Positions 24,455-32,408 of a stretch of 40,393 nucleotides of DNA are shown in pieces (position 1 is the first letter of the stretch; each line of letters starts with the position of its first letter). Under the pieces are notes generated by a model that saw nothing but the letters and a program-made list of their open reading frames with translations, was not told where the DNA came from and did not search any database. This stretch comes from Propionibacteriales bacterium (GTDB lineage: Bacteria; Actinomycetota; Actinomycetes; Propionibacteriales; Nocardioidaceae), in assembly GCA_009377795.1 (NCBI GenBank), contig WHTJ01000039.1:1-40393 (forward strand), read 5' to 3'. The translations under genes and the position numbers were made by a program.

Positions 24455-25341
24455 CGCACGCGGGAGACGCATCCGGGCGGTGGCGCCGGTACAGCGTCCG
24501 GATGCAGTGCGTACGCCAGCGCCTCGACGGCGTCGACGACCCGCGGGCCCGGCCGGGTCACGTAGGCGCCGGCGTCGATCGCCCACACCGCGGCCCCCGG
24601 CGGGAGCCGGTCGAGCACGCTGCGCGCGTGCTGCTCCGCTTCGGGCAGGCCGAAGCCACACGGGGCGACGACCACCACGCCGGGATCCGACCCGGCGACG
24701 ACCTCCCAGGTGGTCACCGTTGACCGGCCGCCCGGTTCGGCGAGCACCGGAACGCCGCCGGCCACCTCGATCAGGTCGGGGACCCAGTGTCCGGCGAGGA
24801 ACGGCGGGTCGGTCCACTCCACCACGAGTACCTGCGGCCGGTCGAGGTGCCGGACCGCGGTCGCGACCCGGTCGAGACGGGTTCGCAGGTCGGCGTCCAG
24901 GCGCCGTCCTCGCTCCGGTACGCCCGCCGCCTCCGCCACCCGTACAGCACTCTCGAGGACGTCGGGGAGCCGATGCGGGTCCAGTGTGATGACCCGCGAG
25001 GGGCGGCCCACGCTCTCGAGCGCGGCGTCCACCTCGCCCGCGGGGAGCGTGCAGACCTCGCAGATGTCCTGGGTGAGTACGACGTCGGGGGCGATCCGCG
25101 ACAGTTCCGGTTCGTCCAGGACGTAGAGCGGGCCGCCCTCCGCGATCCGCGACCGGACGAGGGCGTCGATCTCCGCCGGGCCGAGGCCCGCCGTGTCGAG
25201 ACCGCGTACGACGACCGGATGGCGCTCCCGGACCCCCGGCGGGTGGTCGCACTCGAACGTCACACCGGCGAGCTCGTCCTGCACGCCGAGTGCGTAGACC
25301 CACTCGGTCCCGGATGGCAGCAAGGATACGATTCCCGGCAT
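24451..25341 (-). CDS. BtuF-like substrate-binding protein (cobalamin/haem type)
   Basis: A 296-residue Peripla_BP_2 (PF01497) protein beginning MPGIVSLLPSGTEWVYALG and containing TFECDHPPGV, PDVVLTQDICEVCTLPAGEV, VLVVEWTDPPFLAGHWVPDL and a C-terminal RPGPRVVDAVEALAYALHPD. These are features of vitamin B12-type binding proteins. There is no signal peptide or lipobox, so it may stay in the cytoplasm; such stand-alone versions are known in actinomycetes. No BtuCD genes are adjacent. C and H residues in ECDHPP and CEVC could coordinate a ligand or metal. Confidence 0.85.
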   Translation of the reverse strand: MPGIVSLLPSGTEWVYALGVQDELAGVTFECDHPPGVRERHPVVVRGLDTAGLGPAEIDALVRSRIAEGGPLYVLDEPELSRIAPDVVLTQDICEVCTLPAGEVDAALESVGRPSRVITLDPHRLPDVLESAVRVAEAAGVPERGRRLDADLRTRLDRVATAVRHLDRPQVLVVEWTDPPFLAGHWVPDLIEVAGGVPVLAEPGGRSTVTTWEVVAGSDPGVVVVAPCGFGLPEAEQHARSVLDRLPPGAAVWAIDAGAYVTRPGPRVVDAVEALAYALHPDAVPAPPPGCVSRVR

Positions 25342-25398
25342 GCCGCCAGCCTATGCTGGCCCGGGAGTCGGTCGTCCGATCCACGAGGAGGGATCGAG

Positions 25399-25984
25399 AT
25401 GAGATTCCGGTGTACTCACAGCCTGTTCGCTGCGGGTGTCCTCGCGATCACCGGTCTGGTGGCCGGCGGCTCGCAGGCGGATCCTGCGCAACTACGCCGG
25501 CACGCAGCACATCGTCGGCATGCTCTCCGAGACCGCGACCGCCGCGTTGACACCGGAGGAGGCGGAGGACCGGGCCCTGCGGAACCGCAGGCGGGTCGAG
25601 GTCGACTACACGAGCGCCGTCGGGTCGATGCAGATGATCCTGGAGAACCGCGAGCGGATCGCCGGCGCGGGTGCGGCCGCCGCCGAACGCGCCACCCGGG
25701 AGGGTGCCGAGCAGTCCGGTATCGTCTACTTCGCGGGCCAGGACGACCAGCTGCCGTTTTCCGCGAACGGCGTCGAGCCGGAGCCGATGTGTGGTTATGC
25801 GCTGACCGCCGCGCAGATCGAGGAGCTGGCGCCGACCCTGCGGGTGCACGGCATCACCTGGGAGCCGGACGGTGCCGGTGCGGTGGTGTCGATGGCACAG
25901 CCGGACCGGCCGTTGATCCTGTTGCTGCTGGACGCGCGCTACCCCTACCGGCTGACCGAGGCCGAGCCGCTGGACAGCTGCTGA
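25399..25984 (+). pseudogene. Small exported protein, frameshifted after the signal peptide
   Basis: ATG 25399 has a strong Shine-Dalgarno (GAGGAGGG, seven bases upstream) and encodes a clear signal peptide, FRCTHSLFAAGVLAITGLVA. That frame then turns into an arginine/histidine-rich shadow. From about 25480 a different frame gives a plausible mature protein (ILRNYAGTQHIVGMLSETAT through the stop at 25984). A one-base change near GCAGGCGGATCC would join them into about 190 residues. Without it the mature part has only a weak internal GTG start and no signal. I do not recognise the protein. The stop is one base from the convergent beta-propeller gene. Confidence 0.6.
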
Positions 25985-25985
25985 C

Positions 25986-27992
25986 TCAGGAGCCGAGCCC
26001 GGTGACGTCGATGATCCGGTCCACCGAGCCCCTGGACACGAGCGCGATCCGGTCCTCGTCGATCGGCAGCGTGCGTGCGGTTTCCACGGACCCGGAGACG
26101 GAGAGCGTGCCCGCGACGCGCAGCCCGCCATCCGGGTCGATCGCCACCGCATGGATCCGCTGACTGGCACGGGTCCAGCGGGTCGCCGGGACCAACGCCA
26201 GCCGGTGGTCGGGCAGGTAGGTGAACGCGCGCGAGTCGTCCTGGACCGGGCTCCAGTCCCGGTTGCCGAGCCGGGCCTGATCGACGCGCAGCGGATCGTC
26301 GAGGTCGCCCAGGTCGAAGGTCGACACCTGTGAGCCGGTCTGTGCTCCACGCCGGGTCGCGTCCTGGCCCACGCCGAGCAGCAGGTCGTCTCCGAGCGGG
26401 TGGAGGTACGCCGAGAATCCGGGGATCTTCAGCTCGCCTCTCACCCGGGGCCGCTCCGGATCGGACAGGTCGACGGTGTAGAGCGGGTCGACCTGCCGGA
26501 ACGTCACCAGGATCGCGATGTCCCCGAACCAGCGCACCGACCGGATCGTCTCCCGCTTTCCCATGCCGCCGACCGAACCGACGGTCACGAGCTCGCCGTC
26601 GCGTTCTTCGAGCACCATGATGGCGTTGTCGGTCGGTCGCCAGATCTCTCCTCGCGTGGTCGCGACGCGGAGCCGGCCGTCGTACTCGCTGAACGCCCAT
26701 CGTCCCAGTACCGTGCCGGGCACCTTGCCGGAGGCGACGTACGTCGTTTCTTCTTCCTCGGTTGCGAACGCGTGGATCTCTGTCTTGGTGGTCTCGACGG
26801 CGTCCCGTCCCTGCTCCCATCCGGACCAGCCGCCGGTTGTGGTGGAGACGTACAGGCGGTCCGTGGAGGCGTAGACCAGGTCGCCGTCGGCGGTGACTCC
26901 TTGCGAGTCCAGGCTCTCCGGCGATGCGGGGTCCATGGTGAGTACGGCGATGGTGCCGACGCCGGACGTCGTCTTCGGGTGCCGGATGTCGCCGCAGTCG
27001 AGCAGCGGCTCACTCTCGGCGCCGGGCTCCATGGTCCGATGCCGCGGGAGCCAGTCCGCGAGGTCGGTCTCGCGCACGATCCGCCGGTTCTCCGCCCGCG
27101 CCGCGCGCTCGGCCTCCCGCCAGCCCTGCCCTCTCCGGAAGCCGCGGAAGTCCCGGGTGTCCCGGAGGTCCCGGAACTTCCGGTAGTCCGGCGTCACGAA
27201 CGGGAGATGCGGTGTCGCCGACACGACGATTCGGACGCTGCTGTCGTGTTCCCGCGAGGAGACGAGGTTGCCGTCCACCCGTTCGCTGTGCGCCAACGCG
27301 GGCCGGGTCGGATCGGAGAGGTCCACGGTGGTGATGGTGGTTCCGATCGGCCGGGGGTGTGGGAGGGGTCGGTCGACCAGCGGCATGGGCCGGGGGAGCA
27401 CGCCGTACCCGGACGAGCCCAGGGCCACGACCCGGTCGCCGACGAGCAGCAACTCCTTGGGGTGGGCGCGGCCGGGGAGGGTGAGCCGGCTCAGCTCGCG
27501 TGGCCGATCCCCGGTGACGTCGGTGACGACCAGGTCCCGCCGGTCGAGGGAGACCACGATGTCGCCGTTCGTCTTGGCGATGTCGGGCTCGTCGACGCCC
27601 GCCTCCTGCACGTTGGTCCCGGTCGCGCCGTTGCCGGTTGTCCGGCCGAGCTCGTCGGAGCCCTGCCGCTCCGCCGCCGCGGCGAGTGGTGCCGCCACCA
27701 TGGCGTCCTCGGCCGCGGCCATCGCTCCGTATTGGCCCTCGAGCCCCCACGCGGTGACGTGGGGGAGCATCGCGTCGACGTACCAGGACCGCACCTGCTC
27801 GCAGTCGCTGAACGGTTCGAGCAGGGCGACCTTGGCCAGTGGCGGGCTGATGGTCGGCGCCGTCGGCGGCCCGTGTCCCGTACTCCCGTTGGGGCCGGAC
27901 GCGATCATCGCCGCTCCGACGACGGCCGTCGCCGCGACCGCCCCACCAGATCCGAACCATCCCCAGCGCCACGCTGTCGGGTGCTGCGTCAT
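25986..27992 (-). CDS. Secreted/anchored beta-propeller domain protein
   Basis: A 668-residue protein: short cytoplasmic start, one helix (WGWFGSGGAVAATAVVGAAM, about residues 10-30) and a large outside part. TNVQEAGVDEPDIAKTNGDI is the signature opening of the Beta_propel family (PF09826), and further blades are visible (SVRWFGDIAILVTFRQVDPL, LKIPGFSAYLHPLGDDLLLG). An unusual basic stretch (RDLRDTRDFRGFRRGQGWRE and following, around residues 280-315) interrupts the propeller. The start ATG 27992 is preferred: GGGGAGG lies upstream and homologous length fits. It is divergent from the lipid kinase gene. The function of the family is unknown. Confidence 0.85.
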   Translation of the reverse strand: MTQHPTAWRWGWFGSGGAVAATAVVGAAMIASGPNGSTGHGPPTAPTISPPLAKVALLEPFSDCEQVRSWYVDAMLPHVTAWGLEGQYGAMAAAEDAMVAAPLAAAAERQGSDELGRTTGNGATGTNVQEAGVDEPDIAKTNGDIVVSLDRRDLVVTDVTGDRPRELSRLTLPGRAHPKELLLVGDRVVALGSSGYGVLPRPMPLVDRPLPHPRPIGTTITTVDLSDPTRPALAHSERVDGNLVSSREHDSSVRIVVSATPHLPFVTPDYRKFRDLRDTRDFRGFRRGQGWREAERAARAENRRIVRETDLADWLPRHRTMEPGAESEPLLDCGDIRHPKTTSGVGTIAVLTMDPASPESLDSQGVTADGDLVYASTDRLYVSTTTGGWSGWEQGRDAVETTKTEIHAFATEEEETTYVASGKVPGTVLGRWAFSEYDGRLRVATTRGEIWRPTDNAIMVLEERDGELVTVGSVGGMGKRETIRSVRWFGDIAILVTFRQVDPLYTVDLSDPERPRVRGELKIPGFSAYLHPLGDDLLLGVGQDATRRGAQTGSQVSTFDLGDLDDPLRVDQARLGNRDWSPVQDDSRAFTYLPDHRLALVPATRWTRASQRIHAVAIDPDGGLRVAGTLSVSGSVETARTLPIDEDRIALVSRGSVDRIIDVTGLGS

Positions 27993-28066
27993 GCGATCAA
28001 CCTCCCCATGTGCCGATTGGACGCAGCCCGCGGCGCACGGGTTCCGGTCGACTTGAGCGGCCCCAG

Positions 28067-28072
28067 TACGGT
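28067..28072 (+). promoter_or_regulatory. Putative leaderless -10 box of the lipid kinase gene
   Basis: TACGGT fits TANNNT and ends six bases before ATG 28079. No Shine-Dalgarno is visible. The whole divergent gap to the beta-propeller gene is only 86 bp. Confidence 0.35.
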
Positions 28073-28078
28073 GCCGAC

Positions 28079-29050
28079 ATGGCGTCGACATCGAACGGCG
28101 GGATGCGGCGGCGACGTGCGGCCCTGGTGGTCAACACGCGTTCGCGGACCGGTGAGCAGACCTTCCGCGAGGCCCGCGAGCGGCTGGCGTCGTTGGGCGT
28201 GCCGCTGGACACGGCGTACGCCGTGCACGACCCGGCACGGATCCCGGAGACGGTGCACGGGGTGCTCAACGAGGGTTGCGATCTGATCGTCGTCGGTGGT
28301 GGTGACGGGACGGTCAGCTCGGTGGTGGACCTGCTGGCCCACCATCACGCCGTACTCGGGCTGTTGCCGCTGGGCACCGCGAACGATTTCGCCCGCACCC
28401 TGCAGATACCCGCGGATCCGGTGGCGGCGTGCGACACCCTGGCCAAGGGCAGGCTGGTGGACGTCGACCTGGGATTGGTCGGCGACAACTACTTCGTGAA
28501 CGTCGCCTCGATCGGGCTCGCGGTCGACGTGACCGGGGCCCTGTCACCGCGGTTGAAGAAACGGGCAGGAAGCCTGGCGTACCCGGTGGCCGCGCTGAAG
28601 GCGTTCCTCCGGCACCAGCCGTTCACCGCGCGGCTCACCTTCCCCGACGGCGACCACGAGCCGATGGAGCTCGACAACCTGCTGCAGGTCGCGGTGGGCA
28701 ACGGCCGCTTCTACGGTGGGGGGAACGTGGTGGCTCCCGACGCCGGCATCGACGACCAGACCCTCGACGTCTACGCGATCCAGAGGGGGCGGCACCGCGA
28801 CCTGCTCGGGGTCGCCCGCCACTTCAAGAGCGGCCACTTCGTCCGCAAGGAGAACGTCACCCATATCACGACCTCCCGGGTGGAGCTCGAAGCCGATCCC
28901 GCCCAGTCACTCAACATCGACGGAGAGGTGGTGGCCCGCACGCCACAGCAGGTCTCCGTGGCGCACAACGCACTCCGGGTCCTCGTACCGCAGGAATCGG
29001 CCGCCGCGCGCCTCGACGTCGAGCGCCCCCGAGATCGACCGCCTGGCTAG
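28079..29050 (+). CDS. Diacylglycerol kinase-like lipid kinase (YegS/DagK family)
   Basis: A 323-residue cytoplasmic protein. The nucleotide-binding motif LIVVGGGDGTVSSVVDLL and the downstream LGLLPLGTANDFARTLQIP are the two signatures of DAGK_cat. The C-terminal half carries LLQVAVGNGRFYGGG, VAPDAGIDDQTLDVYAI and LNIDGEVVARTP. It phosphorylates diacylglycerol or a related lipid at the inner membrane face using ATP. I chose the ATG start at 28079 rather than an upstream one because VVNTRSRTG should lie close to the N-terminus. The stop overlaps that of the convergent MFS gene within CTAG. Confidence 0.92.
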   Translation: MASTSNGGMRRRRAALVVNTRSRTGEQTFREARERLASLGVPLDTAYAVHDPARIPETVHGVLNEGCDLIVVGGGDGTVSSVVDLLAHHHAVLGLLPLGTANDFARTLQIPADPVAACDTLAKGRLVDVDLGLVGDNYFVNVASIGLAVDVTGALSPRLKKRAGSLAYPVAALKAFLRHQPFTARLTFPDGDHEPMELDNLLQVAVGNGRFYGGGNVVAPDAGIDDQTLDVYAIQRGRHRDLLGVARHFKSGHFVRKENVTHITTSRVELEADPAQSLNIDGEVVARTPQQVSVAHNALRVLVPQESAAARLDVERPRDRPPG

Positions 29051-30303
29051 CGGCGCGTCTCGTACATGCGAACCGCGACGAGGAGTGCGGCGACGGCCGT
29101 GATGGCGGCGGCGGCCCAGACGGCGGCTCGCAGGCCCCATAGGTCGGCGACCACCCCGCCCATGAGTGCGCCGACGGCGTACCCGCCGTCCCGCCAGAGC
29201 CGGTAGACGCCGACGGCGCGGCCGCGCCATTCCGGGTGCGCGACGTCGCCGATCACGGCGAGCAGCGTCGGGTAGACCATCGCGGTGCCGGCGCCCAGCA
29301 GGACGGTCGCCAGAACCCACGAGCTGAAGGTGTCGGCGGTCGCGATCAACGCGAGTGCGGCGGCCTGGGTGACCATGCCGCCGGTGATCAGGTGCTTGCG
29401 GCCCCATCGGTCCGACAGTGGCCCGGAGATGAGTTGTCCGACTCCCCACACGGCCGGGTACAGAGCGAAGAGCACGCCGATGCGGTCTACGGACGTGCCC
29501 GTGCTGGCGAACAGAAGCGGGAACAGCCCCCAGGCAAGGCCGAAGTTGAGGTTGTTGACCATGCCGGCGTGGCTGGCCGATGACAGCGCGGGCTCGTTGA
29601 GACTGGTGAGCGCGAAGACCTGGCGGCTGGTCAACCCGGCGTGCAGGTGGTCGTGGCGTCCGTCGGTGCGGCCGGTGTGCTGAGTGGCCTCGAGTCGGGC
29701 ATGGTCACGGGTCTCGCGGACCGCGAGCGCCGAGAGGCCGAGGCCGAGGGCCACATAGGACAGGCCGAGCAGGAACGGGGCCGGGCGGAGCCCGTAGCGG
29801 GCCCCCAGGTAGCCCGCGAGCAGGGCGGTGAGGGCGACCGCGCCGTAGCCCGCGGCCTCGTTGAGCCCCATGGCGAGGCCACGTTGCCTCGGCCCGGCGA
29901 GATCGATCTTCATGATGACTGTGGTGGACCACGTCAGGCCCTGGTTGATGCCGAGCAGCACGTTGGCGGCGACGACCCAGTCCCAGGTCGGCGCCCAGAT
30001 CAGCATCACCGGCACCGGCACCGCGATGATCCAACCCACCAGGAGTACGGGTTTGCGGCCGAAGCGGTCCGACCAGGTGCCGGCGAAGTAGTTGGTCGCC
30101 GCCTTCGTGACGCCGAACGCGAGCACATAGGTGAACAGGAAGGTGTAGCCGCTCAGCCCGTACTCCCGCTCCGCCAGCAGCGGAAGCACGGTCTGTTCCT
30201 GCCCGACCATGCCGCCCACCAGCGCGTTGACCGCGACCAGCAGGCTGAACTGGGCGAGGTTGGCGCGCAGCCCCAACCGCGGAACGGGTCTGGTTCCGGT
30301 CAT
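29047..30303 (-). CDS. MFS transporter coupled to the sulfur gene cluster
   Basis: A 418-residue 12-helix major facilitator protein with FAGTWSDRFGRKPVLLVGWI (motif A), NVLLGINQGLTWSTTVIMKI in helix 4 and SGPLSDRWGRKHLITGGMVT as the second motif A copy. It overlaps the MBL-rhodanese gene by four bases (ATGA), so it is translated from the same mRNA and probably serves the same process. The substrate could be a sulfur compound or a toxic anion; nothing in the sequence decides. Its stop shares CTAG with the convergent lipid kinase gene. Confidence 0.88.
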   Translation of the reverse strand: MTGTRPVPRLGLRANLAQFSLLVAVNALVGGMVGQEQTVLPLLAEREYGLSGYTFLFTYVLAFGVTKAATNYFAGTWSDRFGRKPVLLVGWIIAVPVPVMLIWAPTWDWVVAANVLLGINQGLTWSTTVIMKIDLAGPRQRGLAMGLNEAAGYGAVALTALLAGYLGARYGLRPAPFLLGLSYVALGLGLSALAVRETRDHARLEATQHTGRTDGRHDHLHAGLTSRQVFALTSLNEPALSSASHAGMVNNLNFGLAWGLFPLLFASTGTSVDRIGVLFALYPAVWGVGQLISGPLSDRWGRKHLITGGMVTQAAALALIATADTFSSWVLATVLLGAGTAMVYPTLLAVIGDVAHPEWRGRAVGVYRLWRDGGYAVGALMGGVVADLWGLRAAVWAAAAITAVAALLVAVRMYETRR

Positions 30304-31661
30304 GCGCCGGTTTCCAGGGTCTCTCCCGTCGTACGCGCCCAGTCGTCGGGGCCGCCCCGCAGCACCGCGAGACTCCGGTGCCCCGCCCGCTTCAACAGGC
30401 TGGCCGCGCCCATCGCTCGCTCACCGTGCCCGCACATCACCATCAACGGCTGTCGCGGCAGCTCATCCGTACGGCGGGGGAGGTCCCCGAGTTCGATGTG
30501 GCGGGCGCCGGGGATATGCCCGGCGGCGTACTCCGACGTCTGGCGGATGTCCAGCACCCGGCCGGCATCGACCTGGTCGGGGCCGACCAGACGGGTGCTG
30601 GCGATGGGCTGCCGTTCGGCGAACCAGGCGTCCATGCCGCCCGCGACCTCGCCGGCGATGTTGCGGTAGCCGATCTTGGTGGCCTGCCAGGCGATCTCTG
30701 CCGGATCCTGGTCGTCGCCGCGCACGATGACCAACGGCCTGTCCTGCGAGGTGAGCCAGCCCAACCACGAGGCGAACGCGGGCCGCAGCGGGATGGACAA
30801 CGCCCCCGGCACGTGGGCCGCCGCGAAGTCGGCGACCGGGCGCGCGTCCACCAGCTCCGCGCCGTCGGCCAGCATCGAGCGCACCTCACCGACGCCGAGC
30901 GGCGCCAGTGCCGGATCCTCATCGAGAACGGCGGGCCCATGGCGATTGACCTCGGCCAGGCGCAAGAAGTACGGCGGGAACGTGCCCAGTGAGTCCATCA
31001 GCGTGGTCACGAAGGCGTCTTCGTCGGCGACGCGCAGCAGTGGGTTCGTCGACTTCTCCCGGCCGATGGTGCTGGTGCGCTCGGTGCCGGGCGGGGCAGA
31101 GCAGAACGACCCCGCGCCATGTGTCGGCCACACGGCCACCTCGTCCGGCACGGCGGCCAGCCTGCGCAGCGACGCGTACTGCTGACGGGCCAGCGCCTCG
31201 GTCTGGTCCGGGGCCACGAGGTCGGTACGAGCGGCCGAACCCACCAGCAGGGACCCGCCGGTGAACACCCCGACCGGGCGGTCGCCGTCCAGCAGCAGGA
31301 ACGAGACATGCTCATGGGTGTGCCCAGGAGTGGCAAGGGTCCGCAGCCGCAGGCCACCGAGGTCGACCTCCTCGCCGTCGTGCAGGCCGGTGTGCGGGAA
31401 CTCCCGACCGCCCGTGGCCGATGCCAATATCCGCGTCCCCTCGGTCGCGGCGAGCTGGCGGGTCCCGGAGACGAAGTCGGCATGCAGGTGGGTGTCGGCG
31501 GCGAAGGCCACCGTCAGACCACGACCGCGCGCGACCCGCCGGGCCATCCGCAGATCGAGACTGACATCGACCACCAGAGCTCGACCATCGCCGAGGTCGA
31601 CGAGGTACGCGGAGTTGCCCAACCCCTCGTCGATGAGCGGTACGACCTCGACCTCGGCCAT
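30300..31661 (-). CDS. MBL-fold / double-rhodanese protein (persulfide dioxygenase-like)
   Basis: A 453-residue cytoplasmic protein. Residues 1-240 are a metallo-beta-lactamase domain of the ETHE1/persulfide-dioxygenase type, with ADTHLHADFVSGTRQL (H58, H60, D62), TPGHTHEH and WPTHGAGSFC. Two rhodanese domains follow. The first (about 260-340, VDARPVADFAAAHVPGALSI) has VRGDDQ where the active-site loop should be and lacks the cysteine. The second (about 360-450) has catalytic C410 in VMCGHGERAMGAASLL. Such proteins handle sulfane sulfur, oxidising persulfides or moving sulfur to acceptors. A GAGGAGG site precedes ATG 31661. It is the first gene of the minus arm of the divergent cluster. Confidence 0.9.
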   Translation of the reverse strand: MAEVEVVPLIDEGLGNSAYLVDLGDGRALVVDVSLDLRMARRVARGRGLTVAFAADTHLHADFVSGTRQLAATEGTRILASATGGREFPHTGLHDGEEVDLGGLRLRTLATPGHTHEHVSFLLLDGDRPVGVFTGGSLLVGSAARTDLVAPDQTEALARQQYASLRRLAAVPDEVAVWPTHGAGSFCSAPPGTERTSTIGREKSTNPLLRVADEDAFVTTLMDSLGTFPPYFLRLAEVNRHGPAVLDEDPALAPLGVGEVRSMLADGAELVDARPVADFAAAHVPGALSIPLRPAFASWLGWLTSQDRPLVIVRGDDQDPAEIAWQATKIGYRNIAGEVAGGMDAWFAERQPIASTRLVGPDQVDAGRVLDIRQTSEYAAGHIPGARHIELGDLPRRTDELPRQPLMVMCGHGERAMGAASLLKRAGHRSLAVLRGGPDDWARTTGETLETGA

Positions 31662-31690
31662 CTGGGTCCTCCTCGTCTCGGAGTGGGGCG

Positions 31691-31734
31691 TTGTCTCCCA
31701 CCGTCTGGTATCCTACAGTAATCCATAGATGATT
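31691..31734 (+). promoter_or_regulatory. Divergent promoter and palindromic operator of the sulfur cluster
   Basis: TTGTCT (31691-31696) and TACAGT (31714-31719) are exactly 17 bases apart, a good promoter for the ArsR gene. Over the expected start point lies AATCCATAGATGATT (31720-31734), an imperfect palindrome AATCcAT-ag-ATgATT in unusually AT-rich DNA. It is the natural binding site for the ArsR-family product. On the minus strand, TAGGAT (31715-31710) could be the -10 of the MBL-rhodanese gene, so one site could control both arms. Confidence 0.55.
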
Positions 31735-31745
31735 GGAGAATATCG

Positions 31746-32408
31746 GTGGGCGACCGGGATGCGAAGACGGCTCTGTTCGACCAGTTCGCCCGCGTCGGCA
31801 AGGCGCTGGGCAGCGGCAAACGTCTGGAACTGCTGGATCTCCTGGCCCAGGGTGAGCGCACTGTCGAGTCGCTCGCACGTACCGCCGGGCTGGGTCTGAC
31901 CACGGCGTCGGCCCACCTGCAGACCCTCAAACGGGCCAACCTGGTGACCACGCGTCGCGAGGGCACCAAGATCCACTATCGGCTCGCCGGCCCGGACGTG
32001 GCCGCGCTGTACGCACTACTACGGTCCGTGGCCAACGAGCACCTCGCCGACGTCGAGGCCGCCCGCACCGCCTACCTCGGGTCGGACATCGACCAGGTCA
32101 CCCGCGACGAACTGCTGCGGCGGGTTCGCTCCGGGCAGGTCGCCATGATCGATGTACGCCCGCGCGAGGAGTACGCCGCCGCGCACATACCCGGCGCGGT
32201 GTCCATCCCGTTGGACGAGCTTCCCGAACGGCTGGCGGACATACCCGCCGATCAGGAGGTCGTCGCGTACTGCCGCGGCGCCTACTGCGTACTCGCCCAC
32301 GACGCCGTCCGTCTCCTCACCGCCAAGGGACGACCCGCCCGGCGCCTGGCCGACGGTATGCTCGAGTGGCGCCTGGCCGACCTCCCCATCGAGGAGGGTG
32401 TCGCGTGA
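31746..32408 (+). CDS. ArsR-family regulator fused to a rhodanese domain
   Basis: A 220-residue fusion. Residues 10-95 are a winged helix-turn-helix (SLARTAGLGLTTASAHLQTL, LVTTRREGTKIHYRL). Residues 118-215 are a rhodanese domain with the loop VVAYCRGAYCVLAHDAV; cysteines are C176 and C181. The DNA-binding domain itself has no cysteine, so sensing most likely happens on the rhodanese cysteines (inference: a persulfide on C176, possibly a disulfide or trisulfide with C181). The start GTG 31746 has GGAGA seven bases upstream. It overlaps the desulfurase gene by four bases (GTGA) and faces the MBL-rhodanese gene. Confidence 0.92.
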   Translation: MGDRDAKTALFDQFARVGKALGSGKRLELLDLLAQGERTVESLARTAGLGLTTASAHLQTLKRANLVTTRREGTKIHYRLAGPDVAALYALLRSVANEHLADVEAARTAYLGSDIDQVTRDELLRRVRSGQVAMIDVRPREEYAAAHIPGAVSIPLDELPERLADIPADQEVVAYCRGAYCVLAHDAVRLLTAKGRPARRLADGMLEWRLADLPIEEGVA

